64,000 bases of DNA from Reticulascus tulasneorum (lineage: Eukaryota; Ascomycota; Sordariomycetes; Glomerellales; Reticulascaceae): contig LSAX01000006.1 in assembly GCA_001557505.1 (NCBI GenBank), positions 1,054,001-1,118,000 on the forward strand, in the 5' to 3' direction. The position numbers and the translations under genes were made by a program. Each line of letters opens with the position of its first letter. The first letter of the stretch is position 1. This document shows, piece by piece, positions 43,095-54,166 of the stretch. The notes below the pieces were generated by a model. The model saw nothing but the letters and a program-made list of their open reading frames with translations, was not told where the DNA came from and did not search any database.

Positions 43095-46000
43095 TCACTT
43101 TCTATGCTTCCTTCTGAAGAACAAGAGGTACGGCACATCGTATGCGCCCTTTTTAAATACCTGCCGGCTGATATCTGAACCGCGATCGGTCCCGTCAATA
43201 TGCACCTGCCTGACCTCAGAGTCGTTGCACTGATACCAGAGATGCGGGTCCTTGGGATCCTGTGCCCGGACGTAGCAGTAGTAATGGCCGGACGAGATGT
43301 TCTGGCCCAGGTGAATCACGACCGCGTAGCATTCGTAGCCGAACGGTGCCTGGAACTCCGCCTCCAGGGGAGAAGAGGTGGTGCGTTCCGAGGGGGGGAG
43401 GAAAAAGTCGTTGAGGTCCAGATGATCAAAGTCCCAAGTAAGGATCCTCCTGTCTTTCGCCATGTTCATCGTGGAGGGGTCGTAGCGGAAGCGGCGGAGG
43501 GAGATGCAGAGCAGCTCCGGCATGCGGGCAAGAGTCAGTTGCCGCTTGGCGGGGACTTTGGCCCGACACGTGTCGCAGTCGAAGTCTTTGATCTCCTCCG
43601 GCGCGGTGTACTCCCGGAGACTGTCCTCGAGAGTCGACATGGAACCGTTCAGCGGCACCGTCAGGAAATCGAAGGCCGACCAGGTGTAAGTGCGGCTCTT
43701 GCACACAGAGCAAGCGACGGTGGAGACTTCGATGCCTCGCCAGTATCTATCGATAATAGATTGGCTTATCTTGGAATGGTTCTCCCACCATTCGTGGGCG
43801 GCTTGAAGCATTGACTTCTGGCCGTCCATAACTGGGGCGGTCTCTGGTGGGGCCTCGCCCTGGTCTCGGCGCATGTTCGTTTCCTCGTGGAGATTGGCCA
43901 TGAGCCAGGATATGAATTCCTGGGCGTCCTGCTGTCGAGGACCCCCGAATTCTTCGCCCCTTGCGAACTTGTATGTGCCCCTTTGACATATGGACTTTGA
44001 GTAGTCCTGGGAAACGATTAGCGGATGTCGCAAGACTGTCTAGAGGCTCAAACGTACCATTAATGTTTGCGCCTTCATCACTTTGAACTTGCCCGTGCCC
44101 ATCCACTGGAATAAGTTCGCCATCATGCGGGACATGAGCTGAGGATGATCGTTATGCTCCTTGCTCGTCCTAGGAACTTTGTACATAGACTGCCACGAAG
44201 AGCTTGCAAGCTCTCGACCGAACCCGGGCGACATCCGCAGGGCCTGGATGGAGCTGTTCGCGTAACACCAGTTCGCCGGGTTGTTCAGGCCTGTAAAATA
44301 GGTGTTATCTTCTGATGAGTTTCTTGACGAATCTGATTCCCCGAAGGGTCCTTTCTTTAGATTCCGGGGTTTAGACGCGTACGCCTGGACTTGAGGGACG
44401 TCGTCGTCGGCGTTTGACGACAGACCGCTGTAGCTAGGTCTGGGAACTGCGGGTGCCGGCCGAGTTGGTGGTGCTGTTAGACTGTGATAAACGTCAACAT
44501 CGTGGGAAGTCCGGTAAGGATGAGTGGGCCGATCCGGGCTGATTGGGGATGTCATGGATTCCTGCTCCGTGGAAACCGCCGGGAATCTTCGCAAGAAGTC
44601 CTCCGTGGTTCGTACATGCATCATACCCGGAGACCGGGCAGTCTCCAGGTCGGCAGCTTTGAGTGTTTGCTCCCAGACCTTTACTTCTTCAGGTTTTAAG
44701 GGTGTGACGTTATATTTTCTTCTCATCTTGGAGACAGAGTTGCTGGGCTTCCACTGTGGCCGGGTTGGAGCAGTCCGAGCCACACCAACGGTCGACGAAG
44801 TTTGAAGTGCGTTTTTACCCACAAGATCAGTCCAGGCATCCAGACCTCCTTGGAGCAGCTTGAGCGGGTTTCTGAGCTCTCTTCCGTAGTTGAAATGCAC
44901 CAGGGCTCGTTGTAAAGATAATAAAGCCATGGCTTCTGAGTCGCCGGAACTTCTTTGCGATAAGTTCATAGAATCCTGGTCGTAGAAGACCACAAGGTCG
45001 AATTTGTCCCGCTGCTCAAGTTGCAGCTGCTCTTGGGATGGAGAGAGCACCATGCTTTCTGCCAACTCCTCTGCCGATATGTTCTCACGCAGCAAGATGG
45101 GCTCGATGCAAATAGTCGACTGAGACAATATATGCCCTTCATCGAAATCCTCTCGATTCCGAACGTCGATGATGAGAACCTGGATGTTTGCCGACCCCTT
45201 CTGTATGTATTGATACAGCTCATCGGCGGTGATCCTATCGCCATCAGGTATCGTAACACTGGGCGCCTTGGGAGGAGGAGGCTCTGAGGCACCAGAGTAG
45301 GTATGGGGAGGAACAAAGTAGTCAGGTTTGTTTGCAGTAAGGGTTGTATTTATCGACGCCGAGGAACCAGTTCTGCTAAACAGACCTCGAGGTGTGCTCG
45401 AAGGAAGTGACGCAGCTTCGTTAGAGACTGTCCCCCTGGCCGGACTGTATATAGCATCAGGCACCTTTGGCAGGTCCGGTAATGCTGTCTCCACAGCCAT
45501 CTTCGGCTTCTCTGGAGGTGCCACGCGCCTTGGGCTTGTCGGCGCTTGCGATACGATTGGATGCGTCCGAATGCGAGGATCTTGCCCGGGCGAGGATACA
45601 GGTCCGCGAAGGTTCGCAAACCGAGCTGCAAGATCCTGGGCTGCGGTGTTCGTCGGAAGTCGAGGCCCCATGCCTGGTTTTATTGCATTTCCATGCAGGG
45701 CTTGGGGCTTTGGATGTACAACAGGCTTTGCCTTCGCACTCGGAGACCCGCTGCTGTCCGCGACTCCGTTCGCTCCTGGATTCGGGGAGGGCGTTGCCGG
45801 TTCCTGAGCCACCGGCGCTGCCGCCTGTAGAGGTCCAGCTACCCCGTTTCCTTGCTGGCCTGCTGAGGTTGGACCTTGGGGTGTAGGTTGAACACCTGTC
45901 TTTCGGTTGTCTTCCATTATTTCTGCCTTGATCTTCTCAAACTCAGTTTGCTGCAACGTAATCTTTCTCATGAGCGCCTTGTATATGCGATTCAGATCTG

Positions 46001-46364
46001 CTCTCTCCCCTTTCAGCGATACGTATTCGATATGACGGGGTATGATTTTCACTGCGATGACAGATGCTCTTATAAATTCCCTCAGAGCAAGATCTGGTCT
46101 GTTGAAGTCGCGGCATGTCTCTGCCTGTCGCATGGCATTGTCGCCGGCCTCCAAGATCTTCCGCAACGGAAGCTTCATATCGACATCCACCGCGGGGGAG
46201 AGCAAGTCGTCAATATGCGGCAACGGCGCCTTGCCGGCCCGGCTACCAGCTCTTCCATCCGCGCCCATCGTGAAGCCATGCACTGTACCACCGTTCGTTG
46301 TGGGCAAGCCACCGCCCTTGACGACGGTGCTTGTGCTCGAGCTCGAGTATGCTGTTGGACTCAT
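43095..46364 (-). CDS. Ubiquitin C-terminal hydrolase with USP8-dimerisation and rhodanese domains (Doa4/Ubp4-like)
   Basis: Cysteine protease that removes ubiquitin from cargo, most likely at endosomes. Two exons, 46364-44058 and 44006-43095, in phase, about 1072 residues. In order: a USP8-dimer/MIT-like helical region at about residues 45-145 (LPLRKILEAGDNAMRQAETC onward); a Pro/Ser-rich linker; a rhodanese-like domain at about 378-500 (ITADELYQYIQ, then IIDVRNREDFDEGHI); and the UCH domain from about residue 690. The Cys box is atypical but keeps the nucleophile (NNPANWCYANSSIQAL). The His box IHLGQNISSGHYYCYVRA lies near residue 1005. Two CxxC pairs (VACSVCKSR and FDCDTCRAK) bind zinc. 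The rhodanese lacks an obvious active-site Cys loop, as in other DUBs. It is divergent from VPS27. Confidence 0.93.
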
Positions 46365-47388
46365 GTCCCACCGAAACCAACTCTCTCGGTAGTATTCAGA
46401 CCGATGTCATATTGCAGCAGGGCTGAGAGAACGGCGAGGACGAAGCGGGCGATCGAAACCAGTCGAGGTTATATCATAGAGTGGTGTGTCTCGAGGAGTC
46501 GGGTTGTCGCAGATACGAAACCATGAGAGGCAGGTTACTTATGAGCGGAGGATCATTCGTCTTCGAAATATAACGGAGGTGAGGACTGGAATGGGAGGCA
46601 TTCTTTGGAACAAAGGTTGTGTATCCAGAGTCGAGAGGATACCTTTGTCGACAAAATCTTGGCTATGTCCCAAACGGTCTCATGAATGGGATGGATCTCG
46701 GGAAGTCGAGTAGTAGCCTCGCCGGCGCTAAAAGGTTGCAGGTGATGAAGTGACCTATGGTGGCGAAGTAGAACTTCAGAGACGCAGCTAAACTGTGCTT
46801 TGCTCAATGTATACTTCGAAGCTTCGCTGTACCTCCAGTCTTCTAGAATTTCCAGGTGCTGACCCAGTCAGCTTTTAGTAGTTGAAGCACTGAAGAAGAG
46901 TCGGCTTCCGGCGGCAATCGATACGCTGGGCGCAGTGGTCCTTGTACTAATTAAGTCACCCGTGAGCCTGCCAGTAAGCCAGGATGCCCAGTGCCACTAC
47001 GCCACGAGGCAGTTTCGTCATCGCACGGGGCTCTACGGTGCAGTGGGCCTTAATTATTGCCCAGCTGCCTGCCCTTGGGTCTGGGCGGCAAATCCCGAGG
47101 GCCATAGGCAAGGCAGCGGTTTAACTCCAACCCCTGCTATTCGCGTACGTACTAAGCAAACGCAACCAAGCAAGCTGCACCTCCAGAACAATTCAAGGCT
47201 GGCCGCAAACACCACTACTTCAGCATCCGACATACATCAACCACTCTGAGTTCTATCCAGCCCACCTCCGCAGCAACGATCCCCTTCAACAAGTCTACGC
47301 CGAGGCATCGTGCACCCTAGATAGCGTCGTACACAGTACTTTTGCTTCTGCTGGGACTTTCCCTACTGAAGCAACCTCAAGGATCGCC
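46365..47388. other. Shared 5' region between the deubiquitinase and VPS27
   Basis: About 1 kb between divergent starts. No coding signal. It must contain both promoters and leaders. The A/C-rich stretch just before 47389 is the probable VPS27 leader. Confidence 0.55.
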
Positions 47389-49774
47389 ATGATGGGTTGG
47401 TGGTCTTCTTCAGCCAACACGGCTCTGGACGAACAGATCGAGAAGGCGACCAGCAGCAGCTTGTATGATAATTCTGGCTTGTGGAGGTACACGTCTAATG
47501 TTTTGATAGGGAGGATATTGCTCTCAACCTCGAAATCTCCGATGTCATCAGATCCAAGACCGTTCAACCAAAGGAGGCGATGCGCTCCTTGAGAAAACGG
47601 ATCGGTAACAAGAATCCCAACACGCAGCTCAGCGCATTAAATGTATGATGGATCTCCCATCCAGATTCCATCCGTGTGAAGCTGACCATCTTGAACAGCT
47701 TACCGATACCTGCGTAAAAAATGGCGGCACTCATTTCCTCGCTGAGATCGCCTCCAGAGAGTTCATGGACAACCTGGTGTCGCTTCTTCAGGCTGTTGGA
47801 GCTGCTGGCGTCAACTCCGAAGTAAGGTCGAAGATTCTCGAGTTGATACAGACCTGGGCCACCGCCACCGAAGGCCGCCATGACCTAGTCTACATCGGTG
47901 AGGTCTACAAGACGTTGCAACGGGAAGGGTATCAGTTTCCTCCGAGAATTAGCGTCGCCAGCAGCATGATCGATAGCAGCGCTGTAGGTTTTGAGATGTC
48001 CCCGAAAATGCATGACAAAGAACTAATGGCCACCGATAGCCCCCCGAGTGGATCGATTCAGACGTCTGTATGCGATGCCGAACAGCCTTCACCTTCACCA
48101 ACCGGAAGCATCATTGCCGAAACTGCGGAAACTGCTTCGATCAACAGTGCTCTGCCAAGACACTGCCCCTTCCACATCTCGGAATTCTACAAGCTGTGCG
48201 TGTGGACGACGGTTGCTATGCGAAGCTCTCGGATAAATCTGGAAGAGGAGGACCTGGTGTACCCGGAGTGCCTGCAGCCTTGCCGCAAGACCGATCTCCA
48301 ACTTATCCATACAAGACGCGCAGTACATCGGCGATGCAGCCTCGAAGTGCTAGAGCGGACGAAGGCTTTGACGAGGATCTAAAGAAAGCTTTGGCGATGA
48401 GTTTAGAGGAAGTCAAAAGCTACTCCAAGGGCTATGTTGAACCCACCGCGAATGGACCGACATCTGGTGCTGCCAAGATCAACGGCAACTCCTCTTCGCC
48501 CGCGGCTAGGCAAGCGGAGGAAGACGACGCCGACCTGAAAGCGGCTATTGCAGCATCGCTTGCGGATATGGAGGAACAAAAGCAGAAGCATGCTGCTGTA
48601 CTCAAGGAACACACATCTGGGTCCGGGCCAACACCGACTTCGACATTTTCTCTGCCCAAGAACGACTATGAGTTGACCCCGGTGGAGGCGGAGAATATTA
48701 ATTTGTTTTCTACTTTGGTAGATCGGCTACAGACACAGCCCCCTGGCACTATCTTGCGGGAACCACAAATTCAGGAGCTTTATGATAGCATTGGCGCGCT
48801 GCGACCAAAACTAGCGCGGACGTATGGCGAGACTATGAGCAAACATGGTGAGTTGCTAAAGATGCTACACATCTTCACGTTATCCTAACATTCTACTAGA
48901 TACTCTTCTGGACCTTCATGCGAAGCTCTCGACGGTTGTGCGTTACTATGATAGGATGCTCGAGGAACGCCTATCAAAGGCATATAGTCAGCACACCATT
49001 GGAGGTTACAGCCTCCCTCCCTCCCGCCAACCACAAGGGCGATACCCGCCGTTGCAAGCCAGTGCGCCAGGCAATGCGGGACCAGCTGAGAACTTCTATA
49101 CTGGCGAGCAAGCGCAAGACTATGGAAGGGCACCTCCGCCACAAGCTTACCCCCAGCTCCAACATCAGACTCCACAGCCTCAGTTTGCAGCTTATGACAG
49201 GCGGGGATCCGCCTCGGGGCCAGTCGCTAACCAATACCCTCCCCAACATCCTCAAAGAACAGACAGTTGGAGAAGCGGAACCGTTCCTACCCCTGAAAGT
49301 CAATATGCACCGCAGCCATCCTACCCGCCTAGCGAGCAGCTGCCTGCACAGGCAAACCACCAGAATCAAACATCAAATCAGCCTGCTGGAGCACCTTCTG
49401 CGGATCCCAACGCAACTTACTACTTCAACCCCCAGCAGCCTAGCCAGCCTCCTTCAGCCCCGACCCCTGCCGCGGACACAACACCCTCCCCATATCCAAA
49501 CCTTCAGCAGCCGGTCCAGTATCATCGACAGTCCATCTCACAACAGACACCAGTGCAGGCACCTGCTCAACCCGTCCAGACAGTGCAACCGGTTCAGCAT
49601 CAGCCGCCTATTCAGCAGCAGAGTTACTGGCAACCATCAGTACCGCACCAGTCCGCACCACCTCAACAAGCTTGGCAGGGTCAATATAATGGGTACACAC
49701 AGGAGTCATTCCCGGCTGCGCCACAACACGTGCCAAAGCAGCCAGTGGTGGAGGAGGCTTTAATCGAATTTTAA
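47389..49774 (+). CDS. VPS27: Vps27, ESCRT-0 subunit
   Basis: Endosomal sorting protein that binds ubiquitinated cargo and PI3P and recruits ESCRT-I. Five exons, 47389-47462, 47510-47642, 47699-47983, 48040-48847 and 48900-49774, all in phase, about 724 residues. The VHS domain is residues 5-160 ([20 protein letters not shown], then [18 protein letters not shown]). The FYVE finger (about 167-230) has [13 protein letters not shown] and RKHHCRNCG for PI3P binding. Two ubiquitin-interacting motifs follow at about 272-290 ([14 protein letters not shown]) and 329-346 ([14 protein letters not shown]). The helical Hse1-binding region lies at about 390-450, then a long Pro/Gln-rich tail. The protein ends LIEF, a clathrin-box motif. 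A second ATG at 47392 is equally possible. Confidence 0.96.
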
Positions 49775-50710
49775 TATGGGAACACGGACGTGCTTCTGGT
49801 TTCGGCGTTATAGTTCGACATTGATGGGATAGGTTAGCATTATTAGGGTTGAGAATGCAGTGTAAGATGGCAGTCTTCGAACAGAGAAGGGCGTCTGCAC
49901 TATTTCCATTGTTGCCTTGTGGCCGAGTTACTGTCGCAGAGAGATTGCGCTTTTCTATGTCCAAATGCATGGACGGGTCAAACATGCAACTTTCCTGCAA
50001 TACCATCTATCCGAGCTATTTTTGCCTACTCATCTGTGCCCAAAGGGCCATCATTTGACATGATTATATGTTCATTGCAATGTTATCGAAGATTTGATAT
50101 CTACCAAAGAGCCAACAACTCCTCGTATATCCGACCAGCCAGTGCTTTGCTTCCTAACTCATAGATTGCGCTCCACAATGGACAAAGGGGTTTCTATAAT
50201 AGTTTTAGTGCAAGTAACAACAAGTCAAGGTCTGCAAAAGTAGCATGTCATACGTCAGTCAATTGATCGGTCAACCGAGTGGCTGCTCACCCTCAGTCTT
50301 CTCCGACCCAGGTGGATGACGCTTATGGTAGGTTCTAAGTCACTATTAAGTCAGTCTGTAGCCAGCCAATAGTACCTCTGGAGGCTGCGAAACGTCGAGA
50401 GTATGAGGGAGAGAGCCTGGAACGTGGCAGTGAACCACCAGATTATTGGCCTTCAAAGCGGTATTGCCGTCCGAGCCGGTCAGCTCCGGACAGTTAGGAA
50501 CGTGCTTACGCCGTTCGTCGGGGCCGAAGTTGGATTATTGTGGAGACTTTGGAATTGTGGGAATTGACTCATAAAGTCTCAAAGAGGATACTCCGACAAT
50601 ACACTCCGTGGCAGGTCATTGATATAAAGACGATCGAGACTCATTATTCACCTAAAGTCGCTCGGGTTGCTTCTCTTTAGTGACAATACTTATTTAGCAA
50701 TATATCAAAT
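49775..50710. other. Intergenic, no supported gene
   Basis: 3' UTR of VPS27 and the promoter of the histidine phosphatase gene. Short frames only. A tandem pair of similar T/C-rich lines precedes the start codon. Confidence 0.5.
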
Positions 50711-51526
50711 ATGCCAGCTACGCTTCATTTGGTCCGCCACGCGCAGGGTTTCCACAATCTATCCCAGGAAAACGAGGCCATCCTAGATCCCCTCCTCACA
50801 GATCTAGGCAAGCAGCAATGTGCTGACCTGAGAGCCCGCTTCCCGCACCATGACAAGCTCACGCACCTCATTGCGTCGCCCATGCGACGGACGCTCCACA
50901 CCTGTCTGTTGGGGTTCGGTGCAGATCCGGCCAGGAATCTCAAGGTGGTCGCACTCCCTGAGATCCAGGAAGTGTCCGACGCGCCGTGCGACACCGGCTC
51001 CGAGCCTGGTGTTCTGGAGAAGGAGTTTGCCGACAAGGTCGACCTGAGCCGGGTCCACGACGGGTGGAACGTGAAAACCCCGGATGGTCCGTGGGAGCCG
51101 ACGCTGAGCAAGCTGGACGCGAGAGCAAAGGAGTCGAGGCTGATCTTGCGAGATATTGCACAAAATGCAGGAGAGGACGCACATATCGTCGTCGTTACCC
51201 ACGGCGGCTTTCTGCACTTCTTGACGAACGACTGGCATGGCATCCCCCAGCAGAGAGGTACGTCTCTATTCCATCCTTCCGCTCATGGGTAATTCATTGT
51301 TGATGCTCATCAAGTTCCAGCTACGGGCTGGGAGAACACCGAGTATAGGTCATACCATTTCGTCGACCCTACTGGCGGAGATACCAATGCGCTTCTGAAG
51401 GAAACAGCCGATAGCTGGAAAGGACGCCAGGGCGAGAGTGCCCCTCCATCCGAGGAGGAACAGGAGGAGTTGCGGCGGACGTACTATAGACAGCTCGAGC
51501 CGTACTTGAAGTACACTGGTCACTAA
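50711..51526 (+). CDS. Histidine phosphatase (phosphoglycerate mutase-like) family protein
   Basis: Cofactor-independent acid-phosphatase/PGM-like superfamily. Two exons, 50711-51257 and 51321-51526, give 250 residues. The phospho-acceptor motif is LVRHAQGFHN near the N-terminus (RHxQG/RHG type). The second catalytic His lies in VVVTHGGFLHFLTN. Conserved Arg (SPMRRTLHT) and Glu (EIQEVSDAPCDTGS) fill the remaining phosphate-pocket positions. Fungal proteins of this type are annotated as generic phosphatases; the substrate is unknown. No targeting signal is seen. Confidence 0.9.
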
Positions 51527-51753
51527 GAGGTTTGTAAGTGTCTTTGGGTGTTCCGCGACCGCAAAATTGCGACCTGTAGACGCATTCTGCTAGTCATTAC
51601 GCGAGAGCATACATTAGATGAAACATAGACCGGTATAAATATCAATAGAAAGCGGAGCATAAAGTCCTCGATATATGGCCGCAAGTCAACTCACGTTTCT
51701 ATTTAGCATAGTACAAGCTTGGTATCATCCGACCCTACGGGTTCTAATACATT

Positions 51754-53624
51754 TTAAAAGTCCTCTTCGCCAGTCCCAGAGACAATGACATTGTTGACTT
51801 TCAGCACCATCCGGCATAGCTGTGTTGCGAGCATGAGTTGTTGCCGTTTGCCGATCAAAGGATCGATTACGAAGGCGTCCTTCATATTGTTGTTGCCTCG
51901 GCCCATGCAGTCCACACCGAGTCTACCACGGCCGGCCCCAGCCTTGACTTGTTGACTCTTGACTTCAGCTAGGGTGGCAATGGGATTCAGGCCACTGTTC
52001 TCGGCTAGTGCCATGGGTATCGCGTCCAGGGCCTCTGCAAATGCTCGCATAGCGTACTGCTCCAAGCCTGGTGTCTTGACTGCGGCATCCTCGACCGCCA
52101 GTGAGCAAGCAATTTCTGCTGCACCACCACCGTAGACAACCCGGTTGTCTCGAACCAGGTTTCTTACGACGCAAAGAGCATCATGAAGGGATCTCTTCGC
52201 CTCATCAATAATCTAAGATTAAATGTCAGTATTGAGTTCAAAAGCTTTACATATGAGCTGCCGTAACGAACCATCTTGTTGCTGCCTCGGACGAAAACCG
52301 TTACCGCACGGGTATTGGCGCATTCCTCGATAATCAACATCTTCTCTCTCGTTGTGCCGAATGTCATCTCCCGTACGATGCCGGCCGTTCCCAGCTTCTC
52401 TGCCTTGAGATCTTCGAACCGCGGGACTATACGGCCGTTGGTGGCGATTGCGATCAGCTCTATCTCCGGTCCGCCAACCCACCGTACGGCAGGTAGCTGA
52501 TTCTGCAGTAAAAGATGGTTTGCCTCGTCGTCGAATCCCCATTGACATATTGCCAGATTAGCACCGGTGTCTTTGATCTGCTGAATCATCTCAATAAACT
52601 TCTCCCGCTCGTAGTTCTGGAGCTTTTTGTACTCTTCGACACTTGTGATCTCGAGCCTATGCTTCGTCTTCGGCTTCGGCGGCTCAAATGCGCATGTAAG
52701 AATGGCAATCTTGGCATCCCGAACCTCGGATGGCATCTGGGGGTGAGAGAAGTCCTTGTCTATAATAACGCCTTTGACCAAAATGGTGTCCTCCAAAGCC
52801 CCACCAACCTTACCATCAACCTTGATAAGCTCAAAGTCAACATCCTTTCGTTCTAGGTCGGCAACGGACAAAACCGCATCCACGGCAATCTTGGCGAATT
52901 GGTCATGTGCCTTGGAAACGATCTTGCTCCCCAAGCTCGTTCTTGCGACCTTGAGCAGATTTATCGTCTCTTTCTGGCTGAACTCGATCACATCCGAGAT
53001 CTTGTCCAGCTCTGCTACTGCAATATCACACGCTTGCTCATAGCCGTCCGCAATTCGGATAGGGTGGATGCCTTTGTCAATCAGCTCTGCAGCTTGCTCG
53101 AGCAAAGCGCCCGCGAGAACAACCACGCCAGTTGTTCCATCGCCAATCTCGTCATCTTGTGATTTGGAAAGCTCTACCAACAGCTTCGCGACATGGTTTG
53201 AGATTTCCATCTGCTGCAAAATCGTAGCTCCATCATTCGTAACCGTGATGTCTCCATCTGGGGATATAAGGATCTTGTCGAGACCGCGAGGTCCTAAAGA
53301 TGTCTTGACGAGGTTCGCAACGGTTCGAGCGGCGAGAATGTGGGCTTTCACGGCTTCGTTGCCGAACTGTCTCTTCTTTTTGCCTTGACTAATCACCAGT
53401 TAGACAGGGGCGTGAGCAAAGGCGAAGGTCATAACCCTACTCTCTAACCACGATGAAAGGACGCCCTTGCTCATCTTTCATCACCGCCGCTGTACGAAAG
53501 CTGTGTCAGTAAATGCAGAAGCTTGTGTGAGGTGGTGTCGCATACCATTTGACAAATCTAGATCTAGGAGCTTGTTAGTCTCGGTCTACTCAACATGGAA
53601 GCTTCACAACTTACTCATCGCCAT
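51754..53624 (-). CDS. CCT5: T-complex protein 1 subunit epsilon (CCT5)
   Basis: Epsilon subunit of the eukaryotic cytosolic chaperonin TRiC/CCT, which folds actin, tubulin and WD40 proteins. Five exons (minus): 53624-53615, 53557-53546, 53489-53441, 53388-52272 and 52212-51754. Phases agree and give about 548 residues, typical for CCT5. Exon 1 is 10 nt and exon 2 only 12 nt (18 nt if the alternative acceptor is used); together they give MAMNLSN. Landmarks are [20 protein letters not shown], the ATP motif [15 protein letters not shown], the conserved [24 protein letters not shown], the second ATP motif, and the ending GTGEEDF. The last intron starts with the unusual donor GTTCGT. It is divergent from HBS1. 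Confidence 0.95.
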
Positions 53625-54166
53625 GATGAATGCACTAATAGACCAACGGGACTCTGGAAAGTACTTTCGTCCTCAAAACTTTTGTGAGACCGGGAGATGC
53701 TGGTGTCGTGAACAGGAAACTGAGCTCCAAAGTTGGGGGTTGTCTTGGACCAAATTTTCTAAACAATTGGTGGTGCCTGCAGTTTCCCCAAGTCTGGCTG
53801 GCCCAGAAGCTTCGGCAGTCGGTGGCCTGATTATCCGGGCCCTCACCGCCTTCCTAGGCAGCGCATGCTTAGCAGCCCTGCAACCCCGCCACAGGGAACT
53901 TCGCCCCACCAAATGACGGTTGCAATTGCCCCACGTCAAGCACAAGTAGGTATGTTTCTGCTACGCTCATCGAAAGCCACTTCCATCGGTGCCCAAGCCC
54001 AAGCTGCTGTTGATTATATATAGCAAATACAGTTGTCATACCAGAACAACATAACACCTTTTCATTTCCTTCTATTCAGTCTCTTTGTGAGAACTATAGC
54101 CATTCCGCTTTAGGATCCCAATCCACGACCTGATACAGCAAACTTGGAACTTCAACCTAACTGAAT
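53625..54166. other. Shared 5' region between CCT5 and HBS1
   Basis: About 540 bp between divergent starts with no recognisable gene. Both promoters must lie here. A TATATATAGC sequence near 54015 is a candidate TATA box for HBS1. Confidence 0.5.

Noticed and set aside
48918..49763. A 281-codon frame overlapping the VPS27 tail
   Set aside because: An out-of-frame shadow of the Pro/Gln-rich tail; the VPS27 frame ends in a clathrin box.
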